Source: Paraburkholderia sp. C35 | Lineage (GTDB): Bacteria; Pseudomonadota; Gammaproteobacteria; Burkholderiales; Burkholderiaceae | DNA length: 37,984 bases | Direction: 5' to 3' | Assembly (NCBI RefSeq): GCF_003121405.1 | Contig: NZ_QBUY01000091.1 | Location: 1 to 37,984, forward strand | In this document: positions 23,374 to 31,968 of the stretch, piece by piece | Layout: every line of letters begins with the position of its first letter | How positions within the stretch are numbered: position 1 is the first letter of the stretch | Made by a program: the position numbers and the translations under genes | Notes under the pieces: generated by a model | Database searches by the model: none | Told to the model about the DNA's origin: nothing | The model's input: only the letters and a program-made list of their open reading frames with translations

Positions 23374-24666
23374 ATGAGTTTGATGACCAAGCTAGGCCTG
23401 CGGGCGCTCGTAGCGTCGTGCCTTATCGCCGCTGGCGGAGCCGCCCATGCACAACTCAACGTCCTCGTGACGGGCGTCGGGTCCACCCAGTTCCCGATTG
23501 CCACGGCAAATTTTGCCAACGAGGCAAATTCTCCCCAGCAGATCAGCACGATCGTCCGCCAAGATCTTCAGCGCAGCGGTAAATTCACCAACATCGATGC
23601 CGGCAGCGCCCCCGTTTCGGAAGGCGATTCCGTCGATCTCGGCGCGTGGAAGGCAAAGGGCGCGAACGCATTCGTCGCCGGCAGCGTCACCAAGCTGCCG
23701 AACGGCCAGTATCAGGTGCGCTTCAAGCTGTACGACACCGTCAACCAGCAAAGTCTCGGCGGCCTCGAACTGGTCAGCCCGGAAAGCGGTCTGCGCATGA
23801 GCGCGCACAAGGTCGCCGACTACATCTATGCGAAGCTGATGGGCGGCCGCGGCGTGTTCGCTACGCGTCTGTCGTACGTGATCAAGGTCGGCAACAAGTA
23901 TCAGCTGCAGATTTCCGATTCCGACGGCCAGGACGCGCACATCGCGCTGTCGAGCCCGGAGCCGATCATCTCGCCGGCGTGGTCGCCTGACGGCACGAAG
24001 GTCGCGTATGTGTCGTTCGAGAAGAAGAAGCCGATCGTCTACATTCACGATCTGCCCACGGGCCGCCGTGTGATCGTGTCGGACCAGAAGGGCAACAACA
24101 GTGCGCCCGCATGGTCGCCTGATGGCCGCACGCTGGCCGTCGCGCTGTCACGCACGGGCAACACGCAGATTTTCGCCGTCAACGCCGACGGCAGCGGCCT
24201 GCGCCGCCTGACGCAAGGCAGCTCGATCGATACCGAACCGTCGTTCTCTCCTGACGGCCAGTCGATCTACTTCACCAGCGACCGCGGCGGTCAGCCGCAA
24301 ATCTACAAGATGCCGGTCGGCGGCGAGTCCGCGGGCGGCGCGCAGCGCGTGACCTTCACGGGCAACTACAATACGAGTCCGCGCGTGAGCCCGGACGGCA
24401 AACAGCTCGCTTACATCTCGCGCTCGGGCGGGGGCTTCAAGCTGTATATCCAGGATCTGGGTTCGGGCGTCGCGACGGCGCTCACCGACACCACACATGA
24501 CGAATCGCCCAGCTTCGCGGCGAATGGTCAGTACATTCTTTACGCCACTCAGGTGAACGGCCGTGGCGTGTTGGCCGCAGTATCGACAGATGGTCGGACG
24601 CGGCAGGTCCTGTCCGTTCAGGGAGGCAGCGTACGCGAGCCTTCCTGGGGCCCGTTTATGCAATAA
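23374..24666 (+). CDS. tolB: Tol-Pal system beta-propeller protein TolB
   Basis: This 430-aa periplasmic protein has a signal peptide ending AAHA before Gln (about residue 27). An N-terminal alpha/beta domain (about 30-160) is followed by a six-bladed propeller with repeated SPDG and SPAWSPDGTK motifs. It binds Pal and TolA and controls Pal mobility. ATG 23374 is preferred to a TTG at 23356. The 115-bp gap from tolA allows an internal promoter, but none is evident. Confidence 0.97.
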   Translation: MSLMTKLGLRALVASCLIAAGGAAHAQLNVLVTGVGSTQFPIATANFANEANSPQQISTIVRQDLQRSGKFTNIDAGSAPVSEGDSVDLGAWKAKGANAFVAGSVTKLPNGQYQVRFKLYDTVNQQSLGGLELVSPESGLRMSAHKVADYIYAKLMGGRGVFATRLSYVIKVGNKYQLQISDSDGQDAHIALSSPEPIISPAWSPDGTKVAYVSFEKKKPIVYIHDLPTGRRVIVSDQKGNNSAPAWSPDGRTLAVALSRTGNTQIFAVNADGSGLRRLTQGSSIDTEPSFSPDGQSIYFTSDRGGQPQIYKMPVGGESAGGAQRVTFTGNYNTSPRVSPDGKQLAYISRSGGGFKLYIQDLGSGVATALTDTTHDESPSFAANGQYILYATQVNGRGVLAAVSTDGRTRQVLSVQGGSVREPSWGPFMQ

Positions 24667-24685
24667 CACACTAGGAGAGTGAAGC

Positions 24686-25195
24686 ATGATGTCCAAACTT
24701 CGTATCGCGCTTGCCGTGGGTATGGTCGGTGTACTGGCTGCGTGTCATTCGGGCGTGAAGCTCGACGAAAACGCCAACAAGGGGGGCGCAACTGGCGCGC
24801 AACCTAACCCGAACGATGTCGCCACCGTCAACGTCGATCCGTTGAACGATCCGAATAGCCCGCTGGCCAAGCGCAGCATCTATTTCGACTTCGACAGCTA
24901 CTCGGTCAAGGACGACTACCAGCCGCTGCTGCAGCAACCCGCACAGTACCTGAAGAGCCATCCGCAACGTCACGTCCTGATCCAGGGCAACACCGACGAA
25001 CGCGGCACGAGCGAGTACAACCTGGCACTCGGCCAGAAGCGTGCTGAAGCTGTCCGCCGTTCGCTGTCGCTGCTCGGCGTGCCGGATTCGGAAATGGAAG
25101 CCGTGAGCCTCGGCAAGGAAAAGCCGCAAGCTACGGGTCATGACGAAGCATCGTGGGCGCAAAACCGCCGCGCTGATCTCGTCTATCAACAGTAA
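24686..25195 (+). CDS. pal: Peptidoglycan-associated lipoprotein Pal
   Basis: This 169-aa outer-membrane lipoprotein has lipobox LAAC with the modified Cys at residue 20. After a short linker comes an OmpA-type peptidoglycan-binding domain: SIYFDFDSYSVK, then GNTDERGTSEYNLALGQKRAEAV, with the Asp and Arg that hold meso-diaminopimelate. It anchors the outer membrane to peptidoglycan and binds TolB. AGGAGAG eight bases before ATG 24686 is a strong ribosome binding site. Confidence 0.98.
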   Translation: MMSKLRIALAVGMVGVLAACHSGVKLDENANKGGATGAQPNPNDVATVNVDPLNDPNSPLAKRSIYFDFDSYSVKDDYQPLLQQPAQYLKSHPQRHVLIQGNTDERGTSEYNLALGQKRAEAVRRSLSLLGVPDSEMEAVSLGKEKPQATGHDEASWAQNRRADLVYQQ

Positions 25196-25210
25196 TAGGT
25201 GACAAGCCGT

Positions 25211-25960
25211 ATGACGCACCGTTTCTCCTGGCTGCGCATGGCCGCAGCCGCCTGCGTCGCGGGATCGGCCGTGATGGCCCTGCCCGCTCACGCCGGCATG
25301 TTCGACGACGATCAGGCTCGCCAGGCGATCCTCGATCTGCGCACCAAGACTGATAGTCTGTCGGGCCAGCTGTCGGCGGCTCAACGCACGATCCTCGATC
25401 AGTCCAACCGTCTCGACCAGCTCAACCAGCAGGTCGCGACGTTGCGTGGACAGAACGAAGATCTCGCCAACCAGGTCGCCACGTTGCAGAAGCAGCAGAA
25501 GGACTACTACAGCGATCTCGATGGTCGTCTGAAGAAGTTCGAGCCGCAGCAGCAGACTGTCGATGGCGTCGAGGGCTCCGTGCAGCCGGGTGAAACGGAC
25601 GCGTTCAACGCGGCTTCACAGCAGTTCCGCAGCGGGGACTTCAAGAATGCAGCGGCCTCGTTCCGCAGCTTCATCACGAAGTATCCGCAGAGCCCGTACC
25701 AGCCCACGGCGCAATACTGGCTCGGCAACGCGCTCTATGCGCTGCGAGATTACAAGGGCTCGACTTCCGTGTGGCAAGGAATCGTGCAGAAGTATCCGCA
25801 GCACCCGCGCGCGCCGGAGGCGCTGCTCGCCATCGCGAACAACCAGCTCGAACAAGGTCAGAAGGCAGCCGCAAAGAAGACGCTCGAACAGATCGTCGCG
25901 CAGTACAGCGGCTCCGATGTCGCGCAGTCGGCGCAAAGCAAGCTGTCGCAGATCAAGTGA
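25211..25960 (+). CDS. cpoB: Cell division coordinator CpoB (YbgF)
   Basis: This 249-aa periplasmic protein has a signal peptide ending PAHA before Gly. A trimerising coiled coil follows (about 35-105, with LDQLNQQVATLRGQNEDLANQVATLQKQQ), then TPR repeats (about 125-249) with AASQQFRSGDFKNAAASFRSFITKYPQS. It coordinates Tol-Pal constriction with PBP1B during septum synthesis. ATG 25211 has AGGTGA at good spacing, whereas GTG 25199 has no such site. It is the last gene of the operon. Confidence 0.95.
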   Translation: MTHRFSWLRMAAAACVAGSAVMALPAHAGMFDDDQARQAILDLRTKTDSLSGQLSAAQRTILDQSNRLDQLNQQVATLRGQNEDLANQVATLQKQQKDYYSDLDGRLKKFEPQQQTVDGVEGSVQPGETDAFNAASQQFRSGDFKNAAASFRSFITKYPQSPYQPTAQYWLGNALYALRDYKGSTSVWQGIVQKYPQHPRAPEALLAIANNQLEQGQKAAAKKTLEQIVAQYSGSDVAQSAQSKLSQIK

Positions 25961-25970
25961 TGTTGTAGCG

Positions 25971-26087
25971 CCCGGCGCGAGCCGGGTGATGTAGATGGAA
26001 GCAGTAACGCAGTATCGATGCTTCAACAACCGATACGCGCCTCTCGCCGGAAAGCCCGGAACCTCACGGTTTCGGGCTTTTCTTTTG
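25971..26087 (+). terminator. Hairpin and intrinsic terminator after the tol-pal operon
   Basis: A CCCGGC-GCGA-GCCGGG hairpin (25971-25986) lacks a T-run. About 65 bp later, arms 26051-26063 and 26068-26080 pair (one mismatch) around TCAC and are followed by TCTTTTG, a good intrinsic terminator. Confidence 0.8.
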
Positions 26088-26110
26088 CTTGCGGCTGTAA
26101 TGCGATTCGT

Positions 26111-26139
26111 TGACAGCTTTGCGCTTCGACGTTATAATC
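26111..26139 (+). promoter_or_regulatory. Sigma-70 promoter of tRNA-Lys
   Basis: TTGACA (26111-26116) and TATAAT (26134-26139) match both consensus hexamers, with a 17-bp spacer. Transcription would begin a few bases before the tRNA. Confidence 0.93.
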
Positions 26140-26153
26140 CCGCTTCTCTTTTG

Positions 26154-26228
26154 GGTCGTTAGCTCAGTTGGTAGAGCAGCGGACTTTTAATCCGTTGGTC
26201 ACGTGTTCGAGTCACGTACGGCCTACCA
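26154..26228 (+). tRNA. tRNA-Lys (anticodon TTT)
   Basis: The cloverleaf is clear. Acceptor GGGTCGT pairs with ACGGCCT (G-U at the first pair). The D arm GCTCAGTTGGTAGAGC, anticodon stem GCGGA/TCCGT with loop CTTTTAA (anticodon TTT) and T arm ACGTG-TTCGAGT-CACGT are all present. The CCA end is encoded at 26226-26228. The 5' end is exact to within about one base. Confidence 0.96.
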
Positions 26229-26237
26229 AAAGATTTC

Positions 26238-26266
26238 AAAGGGCTTAGCTTCGGCTAAGCCCTTTT
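26238..26266 (+). terminator. Terminator of tRNA-Lys
   Basis: A 12-bp stem, AAAGGGCTTAGC with its complement, is closed by a C(UUCG)G tetraloop and followed by TTTT. Confidence 0.92.
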
Positions 26267-26776
26267 CATTTGCGCATTGCCGTCATCGCGTTGCTGCATG
26301 TCCGGTTGAGCGCCGCCCGCGAAGTCTCTCTTCTCGCAGTCCTCGCAGCTTCTCAACCTCCGCCCTGCTCACACGAAAAAATTACCCATCCGGATTTCAT
26401 TCAATTAACATTCCGCCAAAATTACTGCTTTGCCTCAATTGCAAAATCCATTAGCGCGTCAATAAAAAGCCGTAATTAAATCGGAATCCGGGCTGCAAAG
26501 ATTATATTTTCGAGGTATGCGTCGCGTGATGCCCGACACATTTTCTCTCCCCTCAAAGCCTTGCCTGGCTTGCACCAGACGTATGCATTACAGGAAATGA
26601 ACGCACCGCTTCAGCGATAATTCAAACGGGATTCAGAAAAAATAGTACTTTCCCGACAATCATCCTCTCTCCGTAGTCAATTTCAGCCAATTAATCCGCG
26701 TAAGCGAATTGTCTACTGCATAATTCAAGCGACCTTCAATCATCAGCGCATCACTAACCTGCAAAGGGTTGATCCG
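26267..26776. other. AT-rich intergenic region opening the polysaccharide locus
   Basis: This 510-bp stretch has no credible gene. Its centre is AT-rich: 46 of 120 bases in 26401-26520 are G or C, against roughly two thirds in neighbouring genes. It contains TTTGC/GCAAA (26429-26445) and AAGCC/GGCTT inverted repeats. Its likely role is the promoter region of the first glycosyltransferase, possibly a silencer-bound (H-NS/MvaT-like) region. No integrase or tRNA-end duplication is seen. Confidence 0.5.
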
Positions 26777-27937
26777 GTGACCGACAAACTGCTTACCGAT
26801 TGGAGTACTGCGTCGCTGGGCAAGAGCACACTCGCCGCTGACAAGCGGACCGTGTTCTACGTGCAGCCGCTGATTGCTCATTACCGGATGGAAGTGGTCG
26901 AGTCGTTGAACCGGTTGTTCTCGGTCAAGCTGTTCGCCAGTTCGGCGGGCATGGAGTCGAATGGCTTTTCGCGCGAAAAGCCCGCCTGCGCAGAGTTCGT
27001 CGAAACCGAGATCAATCACGTCTTCTCGCCGGGCATCAACATGCAGCGGGAAGTCGTCGGGAGAATCGTGCGCGAGCGCCCCGCTGCCGTGCTGATGTTC
27101 GCGGATATCCGCTATCTGTCGCTGTGGCTCGCGCTGATGGCAGGCCGCGCGATGCGCATCCCCGTGCTGATCCACGGACAGGGTCTCTACAAGCACGAAG
27201 AAGATGTCGGCATGATCCGCGGGCTGTGCTACCGGGTCGCCGTCGCGCTCTCCACCCAATACATCTGCTACACCGATGCGTCCAAGCGCTCGCTCGAGAG
27301 CATAGGTTGTCCTTCCGGGAAACTGATCGTGGCCGATAACTCGCTGACCGTCGAACACACCGTCGCTCCCGCCGAAAAGTCGGGCAAGGAGACAGGCATC
27401 CTGTTCCTTGGACGGCTGCGCGACGACTCGAATGTCGATGCCCTGATCGAAGCCGTCGGCCGGCTGCGCAATGAGGATCACGAGATCACGCTGCATCTTG
27501 TCGGCGGCGGCAAGCACAGCGCGCTGCTCAAGCGCATGTATGGCGACCGCGACTATATCGTCTGGTACGGACCCGTGTTCGATGAGAGCCGCATTGCAGC
27601 GATCAGCCGGCAATGCCGGATCGGCTGCTATCCGGGTGCGGCCGGTTTGAGCGTCGTGCATATGTTCGGGCTTAGCCTGCCGCCGCTCGTGCACGACGAA
27701 TTGCAGCGCCACATGGGCCCCGAGCCGGGTTACGTCGAAGAAGGCAGCACGGGCTTCTTCTATCCGCGTGAAGGCGGCGTCGATGCGCTCGCGGATACGT
27801 TGCGCCGCGTATGGACGATGCCGCCCGATGCGATGCGCGCAGCCGGCGCAGCGGCCTATTCGAAGTATCAGCAGCTTAATTCGCCGACGCTTGGCAGAAA
27901 GCTGGCGGAAATCGTACGGGCTTCGTTGAAGCCGTAG
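26777..27937 (+). CDS. Glycosyltransferase, GT-B fold (group 1-like)
   Basis: This 386-aa cytoplasmic enzyme probably adds a sugar to a lipid-linked oligosaccharide. The N-terminal half begins VFYVQPLIAHYRMEVVESL. The C-terminal half has ETGILFLGRLRDDSNVDALIEAV and ITLHLVGGGKH, typical of GT-B transferases. The usual E-x7-E motif is missing; AGLSVVHMFGLSLPPLVHDE occupies that position, a variation seen in some O-antigen transferases. The GTG start at 26777 is preceded by AAAGGG. It forms its own unit, converging with the GT/flippase operon. Donor and acceptor are unknown. Confidence 0.85.
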   Translation: MTDKLLTDWSTASLGKSTLAADKRTVFYVQPLIAHYRMEVVESLNRLFSVKLFASSAGMESNGFSREKPACAEFVETEINHVFSPGINMQREVVGRIVRERPAAVLMFADIRYLSLWLALMAGRAMRIPVLIHGQGLYKHEEDVGMIRGLCYRVAVALSTQYICYTDASKRSLESIGCPSGKLIVADNSLTVEHTVAPAEKSGKETGILFLGRLRDDSNVDALIEAVGRLRNEDHEITLHLVGGGKHSALLKRMYGDRDYIVWYGPVFDESRIAAISRQCRIGCYPGAAGLSVVHMFGLSLPPLVHDELQRHMGPEPGYVEEGSTGFFYPREGGVDALADTLRRVWTMPPDAMRAAGAAAYSKYQQLNSPTLGRKLAEIVRASLKP

Positions 27938-28002
27938 CGCTTACCGGCCACGCCTGCGTCCTCAGCGATCCGCAAGCGTAACCTGAAGTACCCTAAAGCA
28001 AC

Positions 28003-29070
28003 CTAAGCCCTCGCCTCGATCACCTGCTGCGCCACCGCGAGGTAACGCTGCGCCGTATCCTGCAGCGTCAGCCCCGCCAGCGATCTCGGCACTTTCCTCT
28101 GCGCCAGCGCGGCCACTAACGCGGCTGAATAGGCGGCAGTGTCATCGGTATCGACGAGTTGAACAGCGGGCAAAGTCTTCGCGAACTGGAACGGCGTAAT
28201 CGTGCTCGCGACCACAGGAATCCCCGACGCGAGCGCTTCCAGAAACGCAATGCTGTGCCCTTCCGAGCGCGACGGCATCGCGAACACGTTCGACGCGCGC
28301 AGCACGCCGCTCACATCCGAAATCGGACCGTCCACGCTCACGCGCTCTTCGAGTCCGAGCTTCTTCACCAGATCCTTGATCGCAGCGAGATAAGCGGGAT
28401 CTTCGATCACGCCATACAGTTGCAGCCGCACGTCGTTCACCTGCGCGGCGACTTCGCGAAACGCGTGCACCGTCTGCAACTGGTTCTTCACCGACGTATA
28501 GCGTCCGATCTGCACGATCTGGGGCGGTGTATCGCTGGCGCGCGGACGGTCGTCGAACGTAAAGCGGGATGTATCGACGCCGTTTGGAATCAGCGTCACG
28601 AGTGGATGTGAGCCGACGCAATCGTTGTAGTCGCGCACATTCGCTGGCGACACGCCAATCACCGCCCGCGCCCGCGACGACAACACGCGCTCGACGTTGC
28701 GAAACAGCTTGCGCTCGAAATCGTTGACGGCCGAATGCATCACGTAGACGACGGGCACGCGGCTCGGCAGCGCGCGTGCGTAGAACGCAGGGATGGTTGC
28801 ATGGGCGAACACCACGTCGGGCCGGAAACGCCGCAGCACGCCCGCCAGGTGCATCAGCTTGCCCGGCAGGCTCGCGCGCTTCGCCGGAAACGCGCACGCC
28901 ACGCCATGACTCTGCAACTCGCGCGTGAACGGCGCGAAATCGGGCCGCTCGGGCATCAGCGCCGTCACGCCGACGACACTGCCCTCGCGCTGCTGAAGAA
29001 TCGCGAGATCTTTCGCCAGCACTTCAGCGCCCGATAGTCGCGGCTCCAGCACGAGATGGAGTATCCGCAT
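28003..29070 (-). CDS. Glycosyltransferase family 4
   Basis: This 355-aa GT-B enzyme is a retaining transferase by family. MRILHLVLEPRLSGAEVLAKDLA is a typical N-terminus with the acceptor-side glycine loop. NGVDTSRF and the E-x7-E motif in RSEGHSIAFLEALASGIPVVAS bind the nucleotide sugar. ATG 29070 shares a base with the flippase stop (TGATG), indicating coupling, so I reject the start at 29139 that overlaps the flippase gene. Its product is presumably the substrate of the upstream flippase or part of the same repeat unit. Confidence 0.92.
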   Translation of the reverse strand: MRILHLVLEPRLSGAEVLAKDLAILQQREGSVVGVTALMPERPDFAPFTRELQSHGVACAFPAKRASLPGKLMHLAGVLRRFRPDVVFAHATIPAFYARALPSRVPVVYVMHSAVNDFERKLFRNVERVLSSRARAVIGVSPANVRDYNDCVGSHPLVTLIPNGVDTSRFTFDDRPRASDTPPQIVQIGRYTSVKNQLQTVHAFREVAAQVNDVRLQLYGVIEDPAYLAAIKDLVKKLGLEERVSVDGPISDVSGVLRASNVFAMPSRSEGHSIAFLEALASGIPVVASTITPFQFAKTLPAVQLVDTDDTAAYSAALVAALAQRKVPRSLAGLTLQDTAQRYLAVAQQVIEARA

Positions 29071-30317
29071 CACATCACCCTTGCGGTGCGGTACACCATC
29101 CACGAAGCAGCAGAACTGAGACCGACCGTCATCGCCCATGCGATGCCCGTCACGCCCCAGTAATGCGTCGCGGGCGGCACGCAGGCGAGCAGCACGAACA
29201 CCTGAATGACAGACGCCTGCGTGGTCGCTTTCGCATCGCCGACCGCCCGCAGATACGACACCAGCACCGCGATCAGTGCGCCGATCGCCATGTTGATCAC
29301 GAAGATCTTGAAGAGCGGCACGGCAGGCAGCCAGGCCGGCCCGAGAATCAGCGCAAAGAGCGGTTGCGCGGCCAGCCGCAGCACGATCACGACCACCACC
29401 AGCCCGAGCGCGATCAAGCCGATATAGCGCTTGAACAGCTTGGCAGCAGCATTCGGATCGGCGCGATGCCGGGCCGCGAAAGTCGGAAACAGGTACTGTG
29501 ACATCGCGATGGCGGCATCGGCGAGCAGCATCTGCGCGAGCCGCGACGACATCTGGTACGCGCCAAGTTGTGCCGGTCCGAGCAGCTTGCCGACCACTAC
29601 CTTGTCGAACTGGTTGAGGACCAGGTTGACGACACTGCCTGCCCAGATCCAGCGGCTAAAGCCAATGTAATGACCGATGCCCGACCAGCGCAGCCGGATC
29701 GGCGGACGCGGACTCATCGTGACCCAGGTGAGCGTCGTCTTCAGCGATTCACCGACGATCATCCCCAGCAGCACCGAATACGCGCCCGCACCCATCAACG
29801 CGAGCGCCAGGCCGCAGCAGCAATCGACGAACGCCGCCGAGACTTCGATCAGCGCGACATGCTGAAAGCGCCGCTCGCGCTGCACGACGTAATACGCCGG
29901 CGACGCAACACCGCGCAACAGCGGCAGAAGCGCCGCGAGTTGCAACAGCAGCAGCGCGCCGCCCAGATGGAACTGGCTGTTCATCAGCGGCGCAATGGCA
30001 ACCAGCGCCACGCCGATGATCAGGCCGCGAGTCGCGAGCGTCGTCCAGACGGCGCCGAGCTCATCGCGCGTCGGCGCGGCCTGCCCCTGGATCACCGCCT
30101 GCGAAAGCCCGGTATCCGACATCGCTTCCGCAATCGCGACGGCAAGCAGCGCGACACTCACGCTGCCGATCGCCTCCGGCCCGAGGATGCGGCCGATGGC
30201 GAGAAACTTGATGGCAACGAGCCCGCGCATCAACACCTGCTGCAACAGCACCCATGTCGCTGCACTCGAACCCAGGCCCGCCCTGAACGAGAACGCCGGT
30301 AGCCTCATCGTCCGCAA
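29070..30317 (-). CDS. Polysaccharide flippase, Wzx-like (MOP superfamily)
   Basis: This 415-aa protein has about twelve membrane helices and no long soluble domain. AIGRILGPEAIGSVSVALLAVAIAEAMSDTGLSQAVIQ is characteristic of the Wzx/RfbX/MviN group that moves undecaprenyl-linked oligosaccharide across the inner membrane. The start may be TTG 30317, because AGGAG lies seven bases before it; ATG 30308, nine bases in, has poor spacing. It is the first gene of a two-gene unit with a GT4 and divergent from another glycosyltransferase. It is most related by pattern to lipopolysaccharide/EPS biosynthesis flippases. Confidence 0.9.
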   Translation of the reverse strand: MRTMRLPAFSFRAGLGSSAATWVLLQQVLMRGLVAIKFLAIGRILGPEAIGSVSVALLAVAIAEAMSDTGLSQAVIQGQAAPTRDELGAVWTTLATRGLIIGVALVAIAPLMNSQFHLGGALLLLQLAALLPLLRGVASPAYYVVQRERRFQHVALIEVSAAFVDCCCGLALALMGAGAYSVLLGMIVGESLKTTLTWVTMSPRPPIRLRWSGIGHYIGFSRWIWAGSVVNLVLNQFDKVVVGKLLGPAQLGAYQMSSRLAQMLLADAAIAMSQYLFPTFAARHRADPNAAAKLFKRYIGLIALGLVVVVIVLRLAAQPLFALILGPAWLPAVPLFKIFVINMAIGALIAVLVSYLRAVGDAKATTQASVIQVFVLLACVPPATHYWGVTGIAWAMTVGLSSAASWMVYRTARVM

Positions 30318-30553
30318 TCTTCTTCTCCTGTTGACGACTGCGAGAGCCTGCGCGAGTTGCGCGCGTCTCCCATCCCCTGCAAACGGCCCGCTGTTTCATG
30401 CTGCCGCAACACGTTGCCTGTACCCGCGCTTGCGGCAGCCACAACCTCGCCACCGGCTCGCGCACGCCGTCCCTCAAGTTACCTCGCCATACTCGCGCAC
30501 GGACGCCATCTGTCAGTCAGATTCGGCAACCTGCCCCTTCGGACTGTCTGTTG

Positions 30554-30571
30554 TCGCCAAACAAATGGCGA
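30554..30571. promoter_or_regulatory. Inverted repeat in the divergent region between flippase and glycosyltransferase genes
   Basis: TCGCCA-AACAAA-TGGCGA is a perfect 6+6 dyad, with a further TTGGCG just after it (30573-30579). The whole 318-bp region 30318-30635 must contain both promoters. No canonical hexamers are convincing. Confidence 0.4.
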
Positions 30572-30635
30572 AATTGGCGGTTCACGCCGCAAGCGTAATG
30601 CTAAGGTGACCGCAAGGCTGCTCTATAAGATCGCC

Positions 30636-31895
30636 ATGGAACGCGCTACTCATCTCCTGCCTGTGGATGCTCCAATCGCCGATGCCGCGAGACTCGGCTA
30701 TGTCGTCATCATCGAGCCGAATTTCACGGGCCATCGGTGGCGATATGTCGAATGGATCGCGCAAGCCTGTCTCGAAGCAGGCTACCCCGTGCTGGTCGTC
30801 ACCGAAAGCTCGAACGAGGATCATCGCCTCGCGCGCGAGATCATGTCGGCACGGCGCGAAGACCTGCAGATCGCGTTCGTCGATACGGAGAGCAAGCGCG
30901 ACAGCCGTGGCCTGAAGCGCATCAGCTACGCGCGCTTTCATGCCTATTTCAAACGCGCTTACGACGCCGTCAAGCACGCCGAACGCGTGCGTCTGGTGGT
31001 GGTGCCGTATGTCGATTACTTCTTTCACGCGCTGCCGCTGCTCGGCACGCCGTTCGGCCGCACGCCGTGGATCGCCATCACGATGCGCGCGACCTTCCAT
31101 CATCGCAAGGTGGGTGTGCGCACGCCTGGACGGCCGCTCGTCAATACGCTCAAATCGCTGCTGTTCCGACGCACCGTGCATACGAAAGGACTGCGCACGC
31201 TGCTGTCGATCGATCCTACGCTGCCCGAATGGATTGGCCGTGAAAAGCCGAAACATGGCGCGTCCGTCGAATACATCGCTGATCCGTTTCCCGATGTGAA
31301 GCCCGAAGATATGTTCGTCGCGCGCGAGCGGCTCGATCTCGATCCCGCTGGCCGCTATCTGCTCGTCTATGGCTCGATTACCGAACGCAAGGGCATCTGC
31401 GAGCTGGCAGAAGCACTTGCTGGCATGAAGGACGCGCCGACGCTGCTGCTGGCAGGCGAACAGGACCCGGAGACGCGCGGCTTCATGCGCGCGTTCATCC
31501 CGATCCTGAAACCTGCGCCTGTGATCCTCGATCGCTTCATTTCCAACGAGATGGAGCGCGATCTGTTCTCGGCGTGTGATGTCGTCTGGCTCGGCTACAA
31601 GGGCCACTACGGTATGAGCGGCGTGCTCGTGCAGGCCTACCGTTTCGACAAACCGGTGATCGCGACGAGCGATGGATTGATCGGCTGGTTTTGCCGCGGC
31701 GGACAACTCGGGCCGTGTCTCGACGATCTGTCGGCGGCATCGATCACGCGTGCGCTCGAAGAGATCGCCGCGCAGTGGGAGCGCGGCGAAAAGCATCAGC
31801 GTCCTCTCGATCATCTGCTCGCGCGCAATACGCTCGGCCAGTTCAAGGACACCCTGCGTCAGGCCATCACGGCGGCCATCGAAGCACGCGTCTGA
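30636..31895 (+). CDS. Glycosyltransferase-like protein (GT-B type)
   Basis: This 419-aa protein starts with a typical nucleotide-sugar-transferase strand, LGYVVIIEPNFTGHRWRYVEWIAQACLEAG. LLVYGSITERKGICELAEAL begins the second Rossmann-like domain. GHYGMSGVLVQAYRFDKPVIATS replaces the classical E-x7-E region. The family is therefore GT-B, but the exact CAZy group is not clear. I chose ATG 30636; the frame is open upstream to 30357 but the extra part is Arg/Ala/Pro-rich and unlikely. It is a single unit, convergent with the acyltransferase pair. Confidence 0.8.
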   Translation: MERATHLLPVDAPIADAARLGYVVIIEPNFTGHRWRYVEWIAQACLEAGYPVLVVTESSNEDHRLAREIMSARREDLQIAFVDTESKRDSRGLKRISYARFHAYFKRAYDAVKHAERVRLVVVPYVDYFFHALPLLGTPFGRTPWIAITMRATFHHRKVGVRTPGRPLVNTLKSLLFRRTVHTKGLRTLLSIDPTLPEWIGREKPKHGASVEYIADPFPDVKPEDMFVARERLDLDPAGRYLLVYGSITERKGICELAEALAGMKDAPTLLLAGEQDPETRGFMRAFIPILKPAPVILDRFISNEMERDLFSACDVVWLGYKGHYGMSGVLVQAYRFDKPVIATSDGLIGWFCRGGQLGPCLDDLSAASITRALEEIAAQWERGEKHQRPLDHLLARNTLGQFKDTLRQAITAAIEARV

Positions 31896-31968
31896 CACGG
31901 CAACGCGCGTTGCAACTGCATGCACGCGCGTATGCCGTCCCGTCATCGCATACGCGCTGCCCTGACAT

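Noticed and set aside
26154..26776. Integrative element attached to tRNA-Lys
   Set aside because: No integrase is encoded and I found no duplication of the tRNA 3' end downstream.
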